NCBI GenBank assembly: GCA_964516875.1
Contig: CAZFAO010000004.1
Span: 1-64,000, forward strand
Length of the DNA: 64,000 nt
Source of the DNA: JAGPDB01 sp964516875
Lineage (GTDB): Bacteria > Actinomycetota > Acidimicrobiia > IMCC26256 > JAGPDB01
Reading direction: 5' to 3'
Part shown: positions 1 to 6,591 of the stretch, one piece after another
How the letters are laid out: the number at the start of each line of letters is the position of its first letter
Numbering within the stretch: the stretch's first letter is position 1
Notes under the pieces: generated by a model
What the model was told of the DNA's origin: nothing
Seen by the model: only the letters and a program-made list of their open reading frames with translations
Databases searched by the model: none
Position numbers and translations under genes: made by a program

Positions 1-31
1 TCCTGAGCCAGGATCAAACTCTCCATCGAAA
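1..31 (-). rRNA. rrs: 16S ribosomal RNA, 5' end only
   Basis: The reverse strand reads GAGAGTTTGATCCTGGCTCA, the universal 5' end of bacterial 16S rRNA (the 27F primer site). Transcription runs leftward out of the window, so only about 30 bases are present. The exact mature 5' end is not defined by sequence; position 31 is an estimate. A promoter and a leader of about 400 bases lie to the right. Confidence 0.95.
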
Positions 32-308
32 TCTATGCCAACTGGTTCGGGGGAAAACCCTCACGAGTTGACTATCGATTTTAAGTATCGCGTTTAGGAA
101 ATTACTTTCCTTCACGATTGATGATACTGACTAGTTCGAACCATCCGATCTCGAGAAATTCGAGCGGATGATTCAGTTTATTTATTGTTGGAAACTTTGT
201 GATTGAAATAAATCTCAACCAAAAGTTTCCGGAATTATTTTCGGGTAACTCCAGCTTCATATCCATAAAGGAAATTCAGCTGTGTTACGCCGCACTAAAT
301 TTTGGCGT

Positions 309-333
309 CTATTTTCCGTTTTCAAGAAGCAAG
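309..333 (-). promoter_or_regulatory. boxA-like rRNA antitermination site
   Basis: The minus strand reads CTTGCTTCTTGAAAACGG, which resembles the boxA element bound by NusB/NusE in rRNA leaders (consensus near TGCTCTTTGAAAACT). It lies about 280 bases upstream of the 16S 5' end, between the promoter and the gene. Assignment rests on motif similarity and position only. Confidence 0.4.
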
Positions 334-379
334 TATCAAAGAGAGTTTCGCTGACTGTGAGGTCCGACTTTTCCTTGAC

Positions 380-399
380 GATCTTTATCCATAAAGATC
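380..399. repeat. Perfect inverted repeat in rRNA leader
   Basis: GATCTTTAT-CC-ATAAAGATC is a perfect 9-bp inverted repeat with a 2-base centre, about 40 bases downstream of the predicted rRNA -10 box. It could be an operator for a dimeric regulator or an RNA hairpin in the early leader. No known regulator could be matched. Confidence 0.5.
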
Positions 400-439
400 C
401 GTACACAAACCCAGTAATCTGTAAATGTGTAGCTTGAAG

Positions 440-468
440 AATATAGTACGGAAATGGGCTCTGGTCAA
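440..468 (-). promoter_or_regulatory. Sigma-70-type promoter of the rRNA operon
   Basis: The minus strand has TTGACC (463-468), a 17-base spacer, and TATATT (440-445), each a 5/6 match to the -35 and -10 consensus with ideal spacing. It is the best promoter-like sequence upstream of the 16S gene and predicts transcription from about position 433. The frameshift-corrected stop codon of the upstream small gene (465-467) lies within the -35 box. Confidence 0.65.
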
Positions 469-535
469 AATCGTAGGCAAGATTTCCTCAAATTAATTAT
501 TGAGGGTAATTCCAAGACCATATTGATAAGCACAA

Positions 536-748
536 CTACCCCAGCAATTGCTGCCCCAGGGCAAGAAAGAAGACTCCCATGTCCTTTGCTGAGGCTTCTT
601 TGGGGTCGCGCAAACGTTTGCGTTGTACCTTTGTGAGACGAGGGCCAGTCCCAGTTATTGCTCGATCGATTTTCTCAGCGGGCGTAAAGCCAGACGTCAC
701 ACCAAACCCTGTTTCAGGCGGGTCGGGCTCATGGTTGGTATTTGTCAA
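536..748 (-). CDS. Small membrane protein, probably frameshifted
   Basis: This 70-codon frame encodes a polar, basic N-terminal half and begins a hydrophobic stretch (MGVFFLALG) just before a stop at 536. One extra base in either of two GGGG runs (554-557 or 539-542, minus-strand sense) would continue the frame through GVVVLINMVLELP to a stop at 465. That gives a protein of about 94 residues with one complete C-terminal membrane helix. The truncated form would end inside that helix, so a sequencing homopolymer error or a recent frameshift is likely. The family is not recognised. It lies just downstream of the membrane protein ending at 764 and directly upstream of the rRNA promoter. Confidence 0.55.
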   Translation of the reverse strand: MTNTNHEPDPPETGFGVTSGFTPAEKIDRAITGTGPRLTKVQRKRLRDPKEASAKDMGVFFLALGQQLLG

Positions 749-763
749 AGCGATGTCATCCTC

Positions 764-1654
764 TTATTCGCGACGTTTGTTAAGACCTATCTGGTGTGAT
801 TGCGCCCACGCTGAAAGTTGCTCTGCAACCTCGGAGCCATTTGTATAACGACTAAGAACAAATGGATACGGTACAGGGTTGGATGTGAATATGATCCGAT
901 AGGTACCACTCTTGCGTTCTGACACAAACTTTATTTTTTCAATGGTGATCGTGCGCGTGAATGGACCGTAATGAATAATTAAAACATTACGAGTTATCTC
1001 CAGCGTGGAATACATGTTGCACACCACCGCCACAACACAGACAGCAATTATACTTTCAATGTAGCGAGTGTACGTATTCCCCCAAGCAATCACAGCTGCG
1101 AGAATGAGAAACATCATCGAACTAGGCATGTGAGTTTTGAAAGAAAACTTCTTGAGCGCTGACCTCATCGGTTGCACTTCACGGGTTTCTAGGTTCTCGC
1201 TTCCGATATTTTCTGACGAAACATTTAACTGCCGCCGACTTTGAATAAAAATTGCCGAGAGGATTACCGCACAAATCGCAAAAAGACTTCCGGCAAATGT
1301 AAGTGCTGCCACATTGGAAGCTGTTGATGCCCAGTGAGGCAACGATTCTGGATCGACATAGCGTTTAAACATGAAATAGCGAGGACTGTCACTGTATATA
1401 CCTGAGCTAAATATCATGAAGTACTGCGACACCAAAGTGAGTGATGCAAAAAAATAGAGTGCAACCAAGACTGCTCGTGTTAGCTCTCTGAGAAAGAGTG
1501 CACAAACCAAGTAAGGAACCCAGAAAAAAGGAATACTGATTGCACTATAAGTAATCCCTGCAATGGGTTCTTGTATGACCATGAGTAAGAAACTCACAAA
1601 GACAAGAGCAGCAACACCCCAAAGATGATTTCGGTTAACAAATTTTTGTGTCAC
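764..1654 (-). CDS. Multi-pass membrane protein with PH-like C-terminus
   Basis: A 296-residue protein of unknown function. It has about four hydrophobic segments in residues 12-145, a polar linker (about 145-175), two further segments (about 178-215), and a soluble C-terminal part rich in beta-type sequence (LEITRNVLIIHYGPFTRTI). That last part resembles the small bacterial PH-like domains found on membrane proteins; this is an inference from pattern, not a family match. It is followed 15 bases later by the small membrane protein gene at 748, and the two may be cotranscribed and act together at the membrane. Confidence 0.6.
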   Translation of the reverse strand: MTQKFVNRNHLWGVAALVFVSFLLMVIQEPIAGITYSAISIPFFWVPYLVCALFLRELTRAVLVALYFFASLTLVSQYFMIFSSGIYSDSPRYFMFKRYVDPESLPHWASTASNVAALTFAGSLFAICAVILSAIFIQSRRQLNVSSENIGSENLETREVQPMRSALKKFSFKTHMPSSMMFLILAAVIAWGNTYTRYIESIIAVCVVAVVCNMYSTLEITRNVLIIHYGPFTRTITIEKIKFVSERKSGTYRIIFTSNPVPYPFVLSRYTNGSEVAEQLSAWAQSHQIGLNKRRE

Positions 1655-1690
1655 TGGTTACTCCAAACGATGAGTCGTATTTAAGGATTA

Positions 1691-2758
1691 TCAATACGTC
1701 GCGGCTTCGACTTCATGTCGTAGGCGTTGCCAAACACCGAGTTGGGTCGCACGGAATTCTGGTTTGTGCGCAAAGAGACACACTTCATTTGTTAATGCAG
1801 CAATGGTCGTGATTTCAACGTTGACTTTCGATTCGGCAGTTGAAAAAGATTCCATCCCGTATGCTTCCATGACTGAATCGACAAGAAAGTCTTCCCCGCA
1901 CCAGTAGTCCCACATCGCAAAATCAAAATACGTGTTTGTAAAAGTTGCCGCTCCCCAATCGATAATTGCAGCAATGGTCGGTCGCGATAAATCCAAATTC
2001 AGCAATACATGCTTCGGGTGAAAATCCATATGTGTCAATCCAAAATACTGACTTCCTAAAAGCCGTGCTGTATCGCGAAACGAGTCGAGCTTGGTATAGA
2101 TGTCATGAAATTCATCGATTCCGCAAATTCCCTGACTCAAAATGAGTTCTCGTTCATGATCGAGCAGGTACATTGCTTCATCAAAAAAGTTTTCGTGCGT
2201 ATTGGGTTGCTCTTGTCCGTTAATTGCTGTGATGGAATGCACACGCTTGAGTCGTGCACCCATGTCATGAAGCAGCGCCTCTTTGTCGCCCGTTGTTATT
2301 AAGTTATTTCGCGCAGCATAGGCAAAAGGTTTTCCAATAATGTGTTCTTGCATCATTGCGTAATACATATGGCCTTTAATAGGTATTCCCGCAGAATGAG
2401 AAAAGTAGCCGCGTGGGACTTCGACGCCGACACCTGCAACCGCATTAATAATATCGATTTCACGTTCGTAACTGTGCTGCGGATTTAATCGAATATTAAA
2501 TTGATCACCATTGAGAAATTGAATCCGGAATATATGATTTCGCAACGATTTACACACCCGCGTAACGCGCGAATCGTTGATATCGGAATCCCGAAAAGTG
2601 TAAGCAAACATATCGTGACAAACAACAGGATCTTCGCCGGATACCAAAATACGAAAAACGTTGCGGATATCGTCATCATCAAAAGGATGTACTTTGATTT
2701 GACGCGTAAAGTACGCAATGTCTTGATCGCGCACATCGTCGTCGTATTCAAAATCCAT
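1691..2758 (-). CDS. Aminoglycoside phosphotransferase-family kinase
   Basis: A 355-residue protein of the APH/choline-kinase fold. The Brenner-type catalytic loop is THMDFHPKHVLLN, with catalytic Asp near residue 245 and metal-binding Asn near 254. It is followed by IIDWGAA, whose Asp near 267 corresponds to the second metal ligand. Family members phosphorylate small molecules such as aminoglycosides, choline, homoserine or macrolides. The real substrate cannot be deduced, so it should not be called a resistance gene. It follows the membrane gene starting at 3228 by 20 bases. Confidence 0.75.
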   Translation of the reverse strand: MDFEYDDDVRDQDIAYFTRQIKVHPFDDDDIRNVFRILVSGEDPVVCHDMFAYTFRDSDINDSRVTRVCKSLRNHIFRIQFLNGDQFNIRLNPQHSYEREIDIINAVAGVGVEVPRGYFSHSAGIPIKGHMYYAMMQEHIIGKPFAYAARNNLITTGDKEALLHDMGARLKRVHSITAINGQEQPNTHENFFDEAMYLLDHERELILSQGICGIDEFHDIYTKLDSFRDTARLLGSQYFGLTHMDFHPKHVLLNLDLSRPTIAAIIDWGAATFTNTYFDFAMWDYWCGEDFLVDSVMEAYGMESFSTAESKVNVEITTIAALTNEVCLFAHKPEFRATQLGVWQRLRHEVEAATY

Positions 2759-2778
2759 CAGAATATTTTACTCTGCGA

Positions 2779-3228
2779 TCAGAGCAATGAACGTTTGGGT
2801 TTTGGCCATGATGCGCTCGCGATCATCATGATGAGTGAGCTGACACCTGTGATTAAATAGAAAACCATTGCCCATTTTGACCAAATCGGTGGATCCACAT
2901 AATAGGAAGTACTTAAGTGGTGATACCCCTCGCTCAGCAGGTTGTCCCCGACAACAAAAAATCCAGAAACAGCAAAGGTAATGAGGACGGGAATCATCAC
3001 AACTTTCGCTTGCAAAGGAACACGTCTCACAAGAATCACAATGGAGGTTACAAGGACGACTAACGCTCCAGCGGCTGTCGTTGGCACATAATACAACGTT
3101 GACCAACCGCCTAACATTGACCAACCCGCGCCATAAGCAGCTGCGCAGAAAAATCCTATCGCTAAAAACAGATATGTTTGTTCTTGTATTGATATGACAG
3201 AAGTTTGTGTTTTGATTGGTTGATTCAT
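2779..3228 (-). CDS. Four-helix membrane protein, unknown
   Basis: A 149-residue protein with four clear hydrophobic segments (roughly residues 20-40, 48-68, 76-95 and 118-140) and a basic C-terminus (WPKPKRSLL). The hydrophobic pattern marks this as the coding frame rather than the overlapping Cys- and Arg-rich frame at 2768-3247. No family is recognised. It lies between the kinase gene at 2758 and the sodB terminator, so it probably has its own promoter. Confidence 0.6.
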   Translation of the reverse strand: MNQPIKTQTSVISIQEQTYLFLAIGFFCAAAYGAGWSMLGGWSTLYYVPTTAAGALVVLVTSIVILVRRVPLQAKVVMIPVLITFAVSGFFVVGDNLLSEGYHHLSTSYYVDPPIWSKWAMVFYLITGVSSLIMMIASASWPKPKRSLL

Positions 3229-3271
3229 AAGACAAGTGTCTCATCATCTGGATCCATCACCAATAGAAAAA

Positions 3272-3295
3272 GACCCCCAAATTGCTTTGGGGGTC
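3272..3295 (-). terminator. Rho-independent terminator of sodB
   Basis: A perfect 10-bp stem (GACCCCCAAA / TTTGGGGGTC) with a 4-base loop, followed on the minus strand by TTTTTC, 22 bases after the sodB stop codon. A T-run also follows on the plus strand, so it could work in both directions. It is the clearest intrinsic terminator in the window. Confidence 0.8.
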
Positions 3296-3316
3296 CTCAA
3301 TTTTTTTAAGGTTAAT

Positions 3317-3898
3317 TTACGAATTCATGTTTTTGGCAACAAAATCCCAATTCACCAAACTGTCTAAGAAAGTGTTGATGTAATTCGGACGAGCATTGCG
3401 GAAATCGATGTAATACGCATGTTCCCACACGTCGATTGTGAGCAATGCTTTTTGTCCGTGCTTCAAAGGAAGATCAGCGTTAGACGTCTTTGTGATTTCA
3501 AGACCTTTGTCTCCCTGAATGAGCCACGCCCAACCAGAACCAAATTGTGTCGTTGCAGCTTCGGCAAATTTTTCTTTGAAACCATCGTACGAACCAAAAG
3601 CAGAATTAACAGCTTCAGCAACTTCGCCCTCGGGAGAACCACCGCCGCCAGGAGTCATTGAGCTCCAATAAAATGTGTGGTTCCAGATTTGTCCCGCTTG
3701 GTTAAAAAGAGGACCTTCAGATTCAAGAATTGTTTTTTCGAGTTCGCTATCAGTCGAGACAGCGCCCTCGGTGAGTTCATTCAATTTTGTGACATACGCT
3801 TGATGGTGCTTGTCGTGGTGAAATTCAAGAGTCTCTTTGCTGATATGCGGCGCGAGAGCATCATAAGCGTATGGAAGTGCGGGGAGTTCGTATGCCAT
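3317..3898 (-). CDS. sodB: Superoxide dismutase, iron type
   Basis: A 193-residue Fe/Mn-family superoxide dismutase that disproportionates superoxide in the cytoplasm. Metal ligands are visible as His27 (EFHHDKHH), His74 (WNHTFYW), Asp156 and His160 (DVWEHAYY). The active-site Gln is in the first half (NQAGQIWNH, Gln70), as in E. coli FeSOD, rather than in the second half as in MnSOD; iron or cambialistic use is inferred. The start is supported by GAAAGG upstream. It is transcribed alone, with its own terminator. Confidence 0.93.
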   Translation of the reverse strand: MAYELPALPYAYDALAPHISKETLEFHHDKHHQAYVTKLNELTEGAVSTDSELEKTILESEGPLFNQAGQIWNHTFYWSSMTPGGGGSPEGEVAEAVNSAFGSYDGFKEKFAEAATTQFGSGWAWLIQGDKGLEITKTSNADLPLKHGQKALLTIDVWEHAYYIDFRNARPNYINTFLDSLVNWDFVAKNMNS

Positions 3899-3969
3899 GT
3901 CATTACCTTTCGGGTGAATCGTTTTTGTTCATACTAATACTTATCTACAAAATGAGTGAATTGCACCAT

Positions 3970-3986
3970 AAGGAAGGACGGACCTT
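3970..3986. repeat. Dispersed repeat, GGAAGGACGGACC family
   Basis: AAGGAAGGACGGACCTT lies between sodB and the tyrS 3' end and touches the tyrS stop codon (3986-3988). The same core is found at 14201-14218, 43633-43650 and, inverted, 49580-49599. Confidence 0.6.
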
Positions 3987-5209
3987 CAGGCGATGGAGAT
4001 GTGCGCCCATTTGCGCTTACCCACTTGAATTACTTTGTCATGCAGTTCCGAGAGCACCACTTCGCCGTCGGGATCATCGAAGACGACATCGTCAATTCGA
4101 ACAGCGCCTTGAGAGATCATTCGAGCACCTTCTTTATTCGAGGGGACGAGATCTGCTGCGTTGAGAATACGCGCGAGGCGCTCGCTGTCAGATTCGAAAT
4201 TGCTGCGACGCAACTCGACCGTTTCAATCACGCTGGGGCGCGCGCCTGCAGAAAATACTTGTGCGAATTCTTGTGCGGTGGACTCTCCCACTCCCTCGCC
4301 GTGATAAAGATCGACGATCGTGCGGGCAAGAAGTTTCTTTGCCTCCACAGGTACCAGGTGGCCATTGTGCAATCGAGATAAGACGTCATCGATCTGATCG
4401 GGCAACCAACCTGTTGCCAATTGAAAGTATTTCGGCATCATCTCATCGGTGATACTCATCACTTTGCCAAACATATCGAGAGGTTGATCGCGCAAACCAA
4501 TGGTGTTGTTGAGCGACTTGCTCATTTTCTTGTTGCCGTCGGTTCCTTCAAGCAACGGCGTAGTGATGCACACTTGTGGAATCTGTCCTTCAAGCTCTTG
4601 CAATGGTCGACCCATTAACAAGTTGTATAACTGGTCCGTTCCCCCCAGTTCAACATCCGCATTAAGAGCAACCGAGTCGAAACCGACGAGTAGCGGGTAC
4701 AGAAATTCAAGAACTGAAATCGGTGAACCTTCCTTGTAGCGTTTCGAAAAATCATTGCGTTCCAACAATTGTGCAACCGTTGTCGAGCCCATCAGTTTCA
4801 TGACGCCAACAATGCCGAGCTCTTCGAGCCATTCAGAGTTGCGACGTATTTCTGTTTTTTCTTTGTCGAGCACTAAAAAAGCTTGGTCAAGATACGTTTC
4901 TAAGTTTTTTTCGATTTCATCAACACTGAGTTGTGGACGTGTGACGTTTTTTCCGGAGGGGTCACCGACACGCGCTGTAAAATCACCAAACAATAAAATT
5001 GCTTGATGTCCAAGATCTTGAAATTGTTTGAGTTTGCGAAGCGGAACTGCATGGCCAATATGAATGTCAGGCGACGTGGGATCAATTCCAAACTTCACGC
5101 GAAGCGGCGTCCCTCTTTCGAGCATTTTTTTGAGTTCTTCCCTGCTGACCAGATCTTGTATCCCTGAACAGAGAATATCGAGTTGTCCTTCTACATCCAT
5201 CGTTGTCAT
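3986..5209 (-). CDS. tyrS: Tyrosine--tRNA ligase
   Basis: A 407-residue class I aminoacyl-tRNA synthetase that charges tRNA-Tyr. The HIGH signature is at residues 50-53 (DIHIGHAVPL) and a canonical KMSKS motif at about 228-232. The last roughly 65 residues form an S4 RNA-binding domain (AARMISQGAVRIDD-type). AGAAGGACTT just before ATG supports this start over the second Met at residue 4. It begins 8 bases after the argR stop, so the two are probably cotranscribed. Confidence 0.96.
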   Translation of the reverse strand: MTTMDVEGQLDILCSGIQDLVSREELKKMLERGTPLRVKFGIDPTSPDIHIGHAVPLRKLKQFQDLGHQAILLFGDFTARVGDPSGKNVTRPQLSVDEIEKNLETYLDQAFLVLDKEKTEIRRNSEWLEELGIVGVMKLMGSTTVAQLLERNDFSKRYKEGSPISVLEFLYPLLVGFDSVALNADVELGGTDQLYNLLMGRPLQELEGQIPQVCITTPLLEGTDGNKKMSKSLNNTIGLRDQPLDMFGKVMSITDEMMPKYFQLATGWLPDQIDDVLSRLHNGHLVPVEAKKLLARTIVDLYHGEGVGESTAQEFAQVFSAGARPSVIETVELRRSNFESDSERLARILNAADLVPSNKEGARMISQGAVRIDDVVFDDPDGEVVLSELHDKVIQVGKRKWAHISIA

Positions 5210-5217
5210 AAGTCCTT

Positions 5218-5688
5218 CTATGCTAACGAGATATCGCTGAGGCTGGAGAGTTTTTTCACAAACTCATTAATATCGGTTTCGGGGTCGATCACGAGGAAGA
5301 TCGTATCTTGGCCTGCAATTGTTCCTACGATTTCGACCAGACGCGCAGAATCAATAGCCGCACACGTTACGTCGGCACATCCAATGGGAGTGTGAACAAT
5401 AACCATCGGCGCTACTGCTTCAATCGACAAAACATACTGGCGCAGGACTTTCGATAACGTTCCATCAGCTCCAGGTCGCTTCGCGGTTTCAGGAATGGCG
5501 TATCCACTTTCGCCGCCAGGAAGTTTGACTTTGACGGCACCGATTTCTTCCAAGTCACGAGAAATTGTTGCTTGGGTGGAGATGATGCCTTCTGCTTCGA
5601 GCATCTTGGAAATTTGCACCTGGGAAGAAACATGTTCGCTTTGGATCATGTTCACGATTTTGTTGTGTCGTTGAGCTTTCGATGTCAC
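5218..5688 (-). CDS. argR: Arginine repressor
   Basis: ArgR represses arginine biosynthesis by binding ARG boxes with arginine as corepressor. Residues 1-75 form the winged helix-turn-helix (VSSQVQISKMLEAEG, TQATISRDLEEIGAVKV); the C-terminal half is the oligomerisation and arginine-binding domain with GCADVTCAAID and the GQDTIFLV strand. I use GTG at 5688, which gives the family-typical N-terminus SKAQRHNKI. The frame stays open to a GTG at 5727, but those extra 13 residues would be encoded by the REP hairpin repeat. No arg genes are nearby; argR precedes tyrS. Confidence 0.88.
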   Translation of the reverse strand: MTSKAQRHNKIVNMIQSEHVSSQVQISKMLEAEGIISTQATISRDLEEIGAVKVKLPGGESGYAIPETAKRPGADGTLSKVLRQYVLSIEAVAPMVIVHTPIGCADVTCAAIDSARLVEIVGTIAGQDTIFLVIDPETDINEFVKKLSSLSDISLA

Positions 5689-5705
5689 TCCGCCATAGTA
5701 GCCCG

Positions 5706-5741
5706 TTAGCGGGTCTGATCCGCGCACAATATTCGCAAATG
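5706..5741 (-). repeat. REP copy 1 (left inverted repeat)
   Basis: Contains TTAGCGGGTCTGATCCGC, which can form a 6-bp hairpin (GCGGGT-CTG-ATCCGC, one G-T pair), followed by a conserved tail ending TTCGCAAATG. It matches the right copy at 34 of 36 positions. It occupies the 5' untranslated region of argR. Confidence 0.8.
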
Positions 5742-5781
5742 CGACATTCGTACTCGCTCAGTTAAAACTGTCGTAGGTCAC

Positions 5782-6366
5782 GTGTACCATTCAAATATGC
5801 CTAGCCGCAACATCGTCCGACCACACGTCCCTCAGACGTTTTACCATTTTTACAATCGCGGCGTAAATAAAGAAATCATCTTTAGAGACAACAAAGACAA
5901 AGACACCTTTCTCAGCATCTTTGATCGTTATCTCAATCCGAACTCTACACAAACGGATTATTTAGGAAAGCCTTACCCAAAATTTAATGACAACATCGAG
6001 ATTCAATGCTTTTGTTTAATGGACAATCATTACCATTTTCTTTGCTATCTCGATTCCGACACAGCAGCATTTGGGAAACTAATGAAAGCAGTCGGATCTG
6101 CATACACCCGTTATTTCAATGCACGCTATGACCGTATCGGGCCTCTCTTTCAAAGTCGATTTAAGGCGAACTTAATTACATCTGACGAGCAGCTCATGCA
6201 CACATCGCGATACATTCATCTCAATCACGAGAATTCTTTGAATTACGAATATTCAAGTATTCACTCATTTCTTGGGGGAAACACGCCGGTCTGGATGGAT
6301 AATCATCGCCTACTCGAATGCATCCAATATTGCGACTATTTTCAATTTCTTCAAGATGTAGGTTAA
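5782..6366 (+). CDS. REP-associated tyrosine transposase (RAYT)
   Basis: A 194-residue Y1 HUH-family transposase. The metal-binding HUH motif is MDNHYHFLCYL (His83, His85) and the nucleophilic Tyr is likely Tyr144 in TSRYIHLN. The GPLFQSRFKA motif is typical of the REP-associated family (IS200-like, TnpA_REP). The N-terminus QTFYHFYNRGVNKEIIF is also characteristic. Start may be Met1 or Met6 (5797). RAYTs cut single-stranded REP hairpins; here the flanking inverted repeats are the likely substrate. The protein looks intact and may be active. Confidence 0.92.
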   Translation: MYHSNMPSRNIVRPHVPQTFYHFYNRGVNKEIIFRDNKDKDTFLSIFDRYLNPNSTQTDYLGKPYPKFNDNIEIQCFCLMDNHYHFLCYLDSDTAAFGKLMKAVGSAYTRYFNARYDRIGPLFQSRFKANLITSDEQLMHTSRYIHLNHENSLNYEYSSIHSFLGGNTPVWMDNHRLLECIQYCDYFQFLQDVG

Positions 6367-6395
6367 GAATCAAGATACCGAACTGAGCTATGTCC

Positions 6396-6431
6396 CATTT
6401 GCGAAAGTTGTGCGCGGATCAGACCCGCTAA
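6396..6431 (+). repeat. REP copy 2 (right inverted repeat)
   Basis: Inverted partner of 5706-5741 with two mismatches, located 29 bases after the transposase stop codon. Contains the hairpin GCGGATCAGACCCGC. Confidence 0.8.
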
Positions 6432-6591
6432 ATAATAGTTTTTGTGATGGGGGCGGAGGGGGTGGAATATGTCTTTCTATTCGCGTTATTCCACGACGCA
6501 AAAAGGACATGGGTATAAATAACTAGAGACCCCATGTATCGTGGCATATACGGACTGCTTCGGGCAGTACACATTGCCAAGGAGGGCATCG

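Larger units (their letters stand above)
32..433 (-). other. rRNA operon leader, no gene
   Basis: About 400 bases between the predicted transcription start (near 433) and the 16S 5' end hold no credible coding sequence. The stretch contains a boxA-like antitermination motif (309-333) and a perfect 9-bp inverted repeat (380-399). Long untranslated leaders with boxA are normal for rRNA operons. The extent is inferred from the promoter call. Confidence 0.6.
5706..6431 (+). mobile_element. REP-RAYT element (REPtron)
   Basis: A REP-associated tyrosine transposase gene is bounded by inverted 36-bp repeats (5706-5741 and 6396-6431, 34/36 identical). Each repeat contains a short imperfect hairpin, GCGGGTCTGATCCGC. 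This arrangement is the hallmark of RAYT/REP systems, in which a Y1 transposase is flanked by the palindromes it recognises. The element sits directly against argR. Confidence 0.8.

Noticed and set aside
1691..2758. Aminoglycoside resistance gene
   Set aside because: Only the general kinase motifs are recognisable; nothing in sequence or context supports antibiotic modification.
2768..3247. A 159-residue minus-strand frame overlapping the four-helix membrane protein
   Set aside because: Cys/Arg/Ser-rich shadow frame with no hydrophobic or domain pattern; the frame at 2779-3228 has clear membrane segments.
5689..5727. N-terminal extension of ArgR by 13 residues
   Set aside because: These codons lie in the REP repeat and go beyond the family N-terminus; GTG at 5688 fits better.
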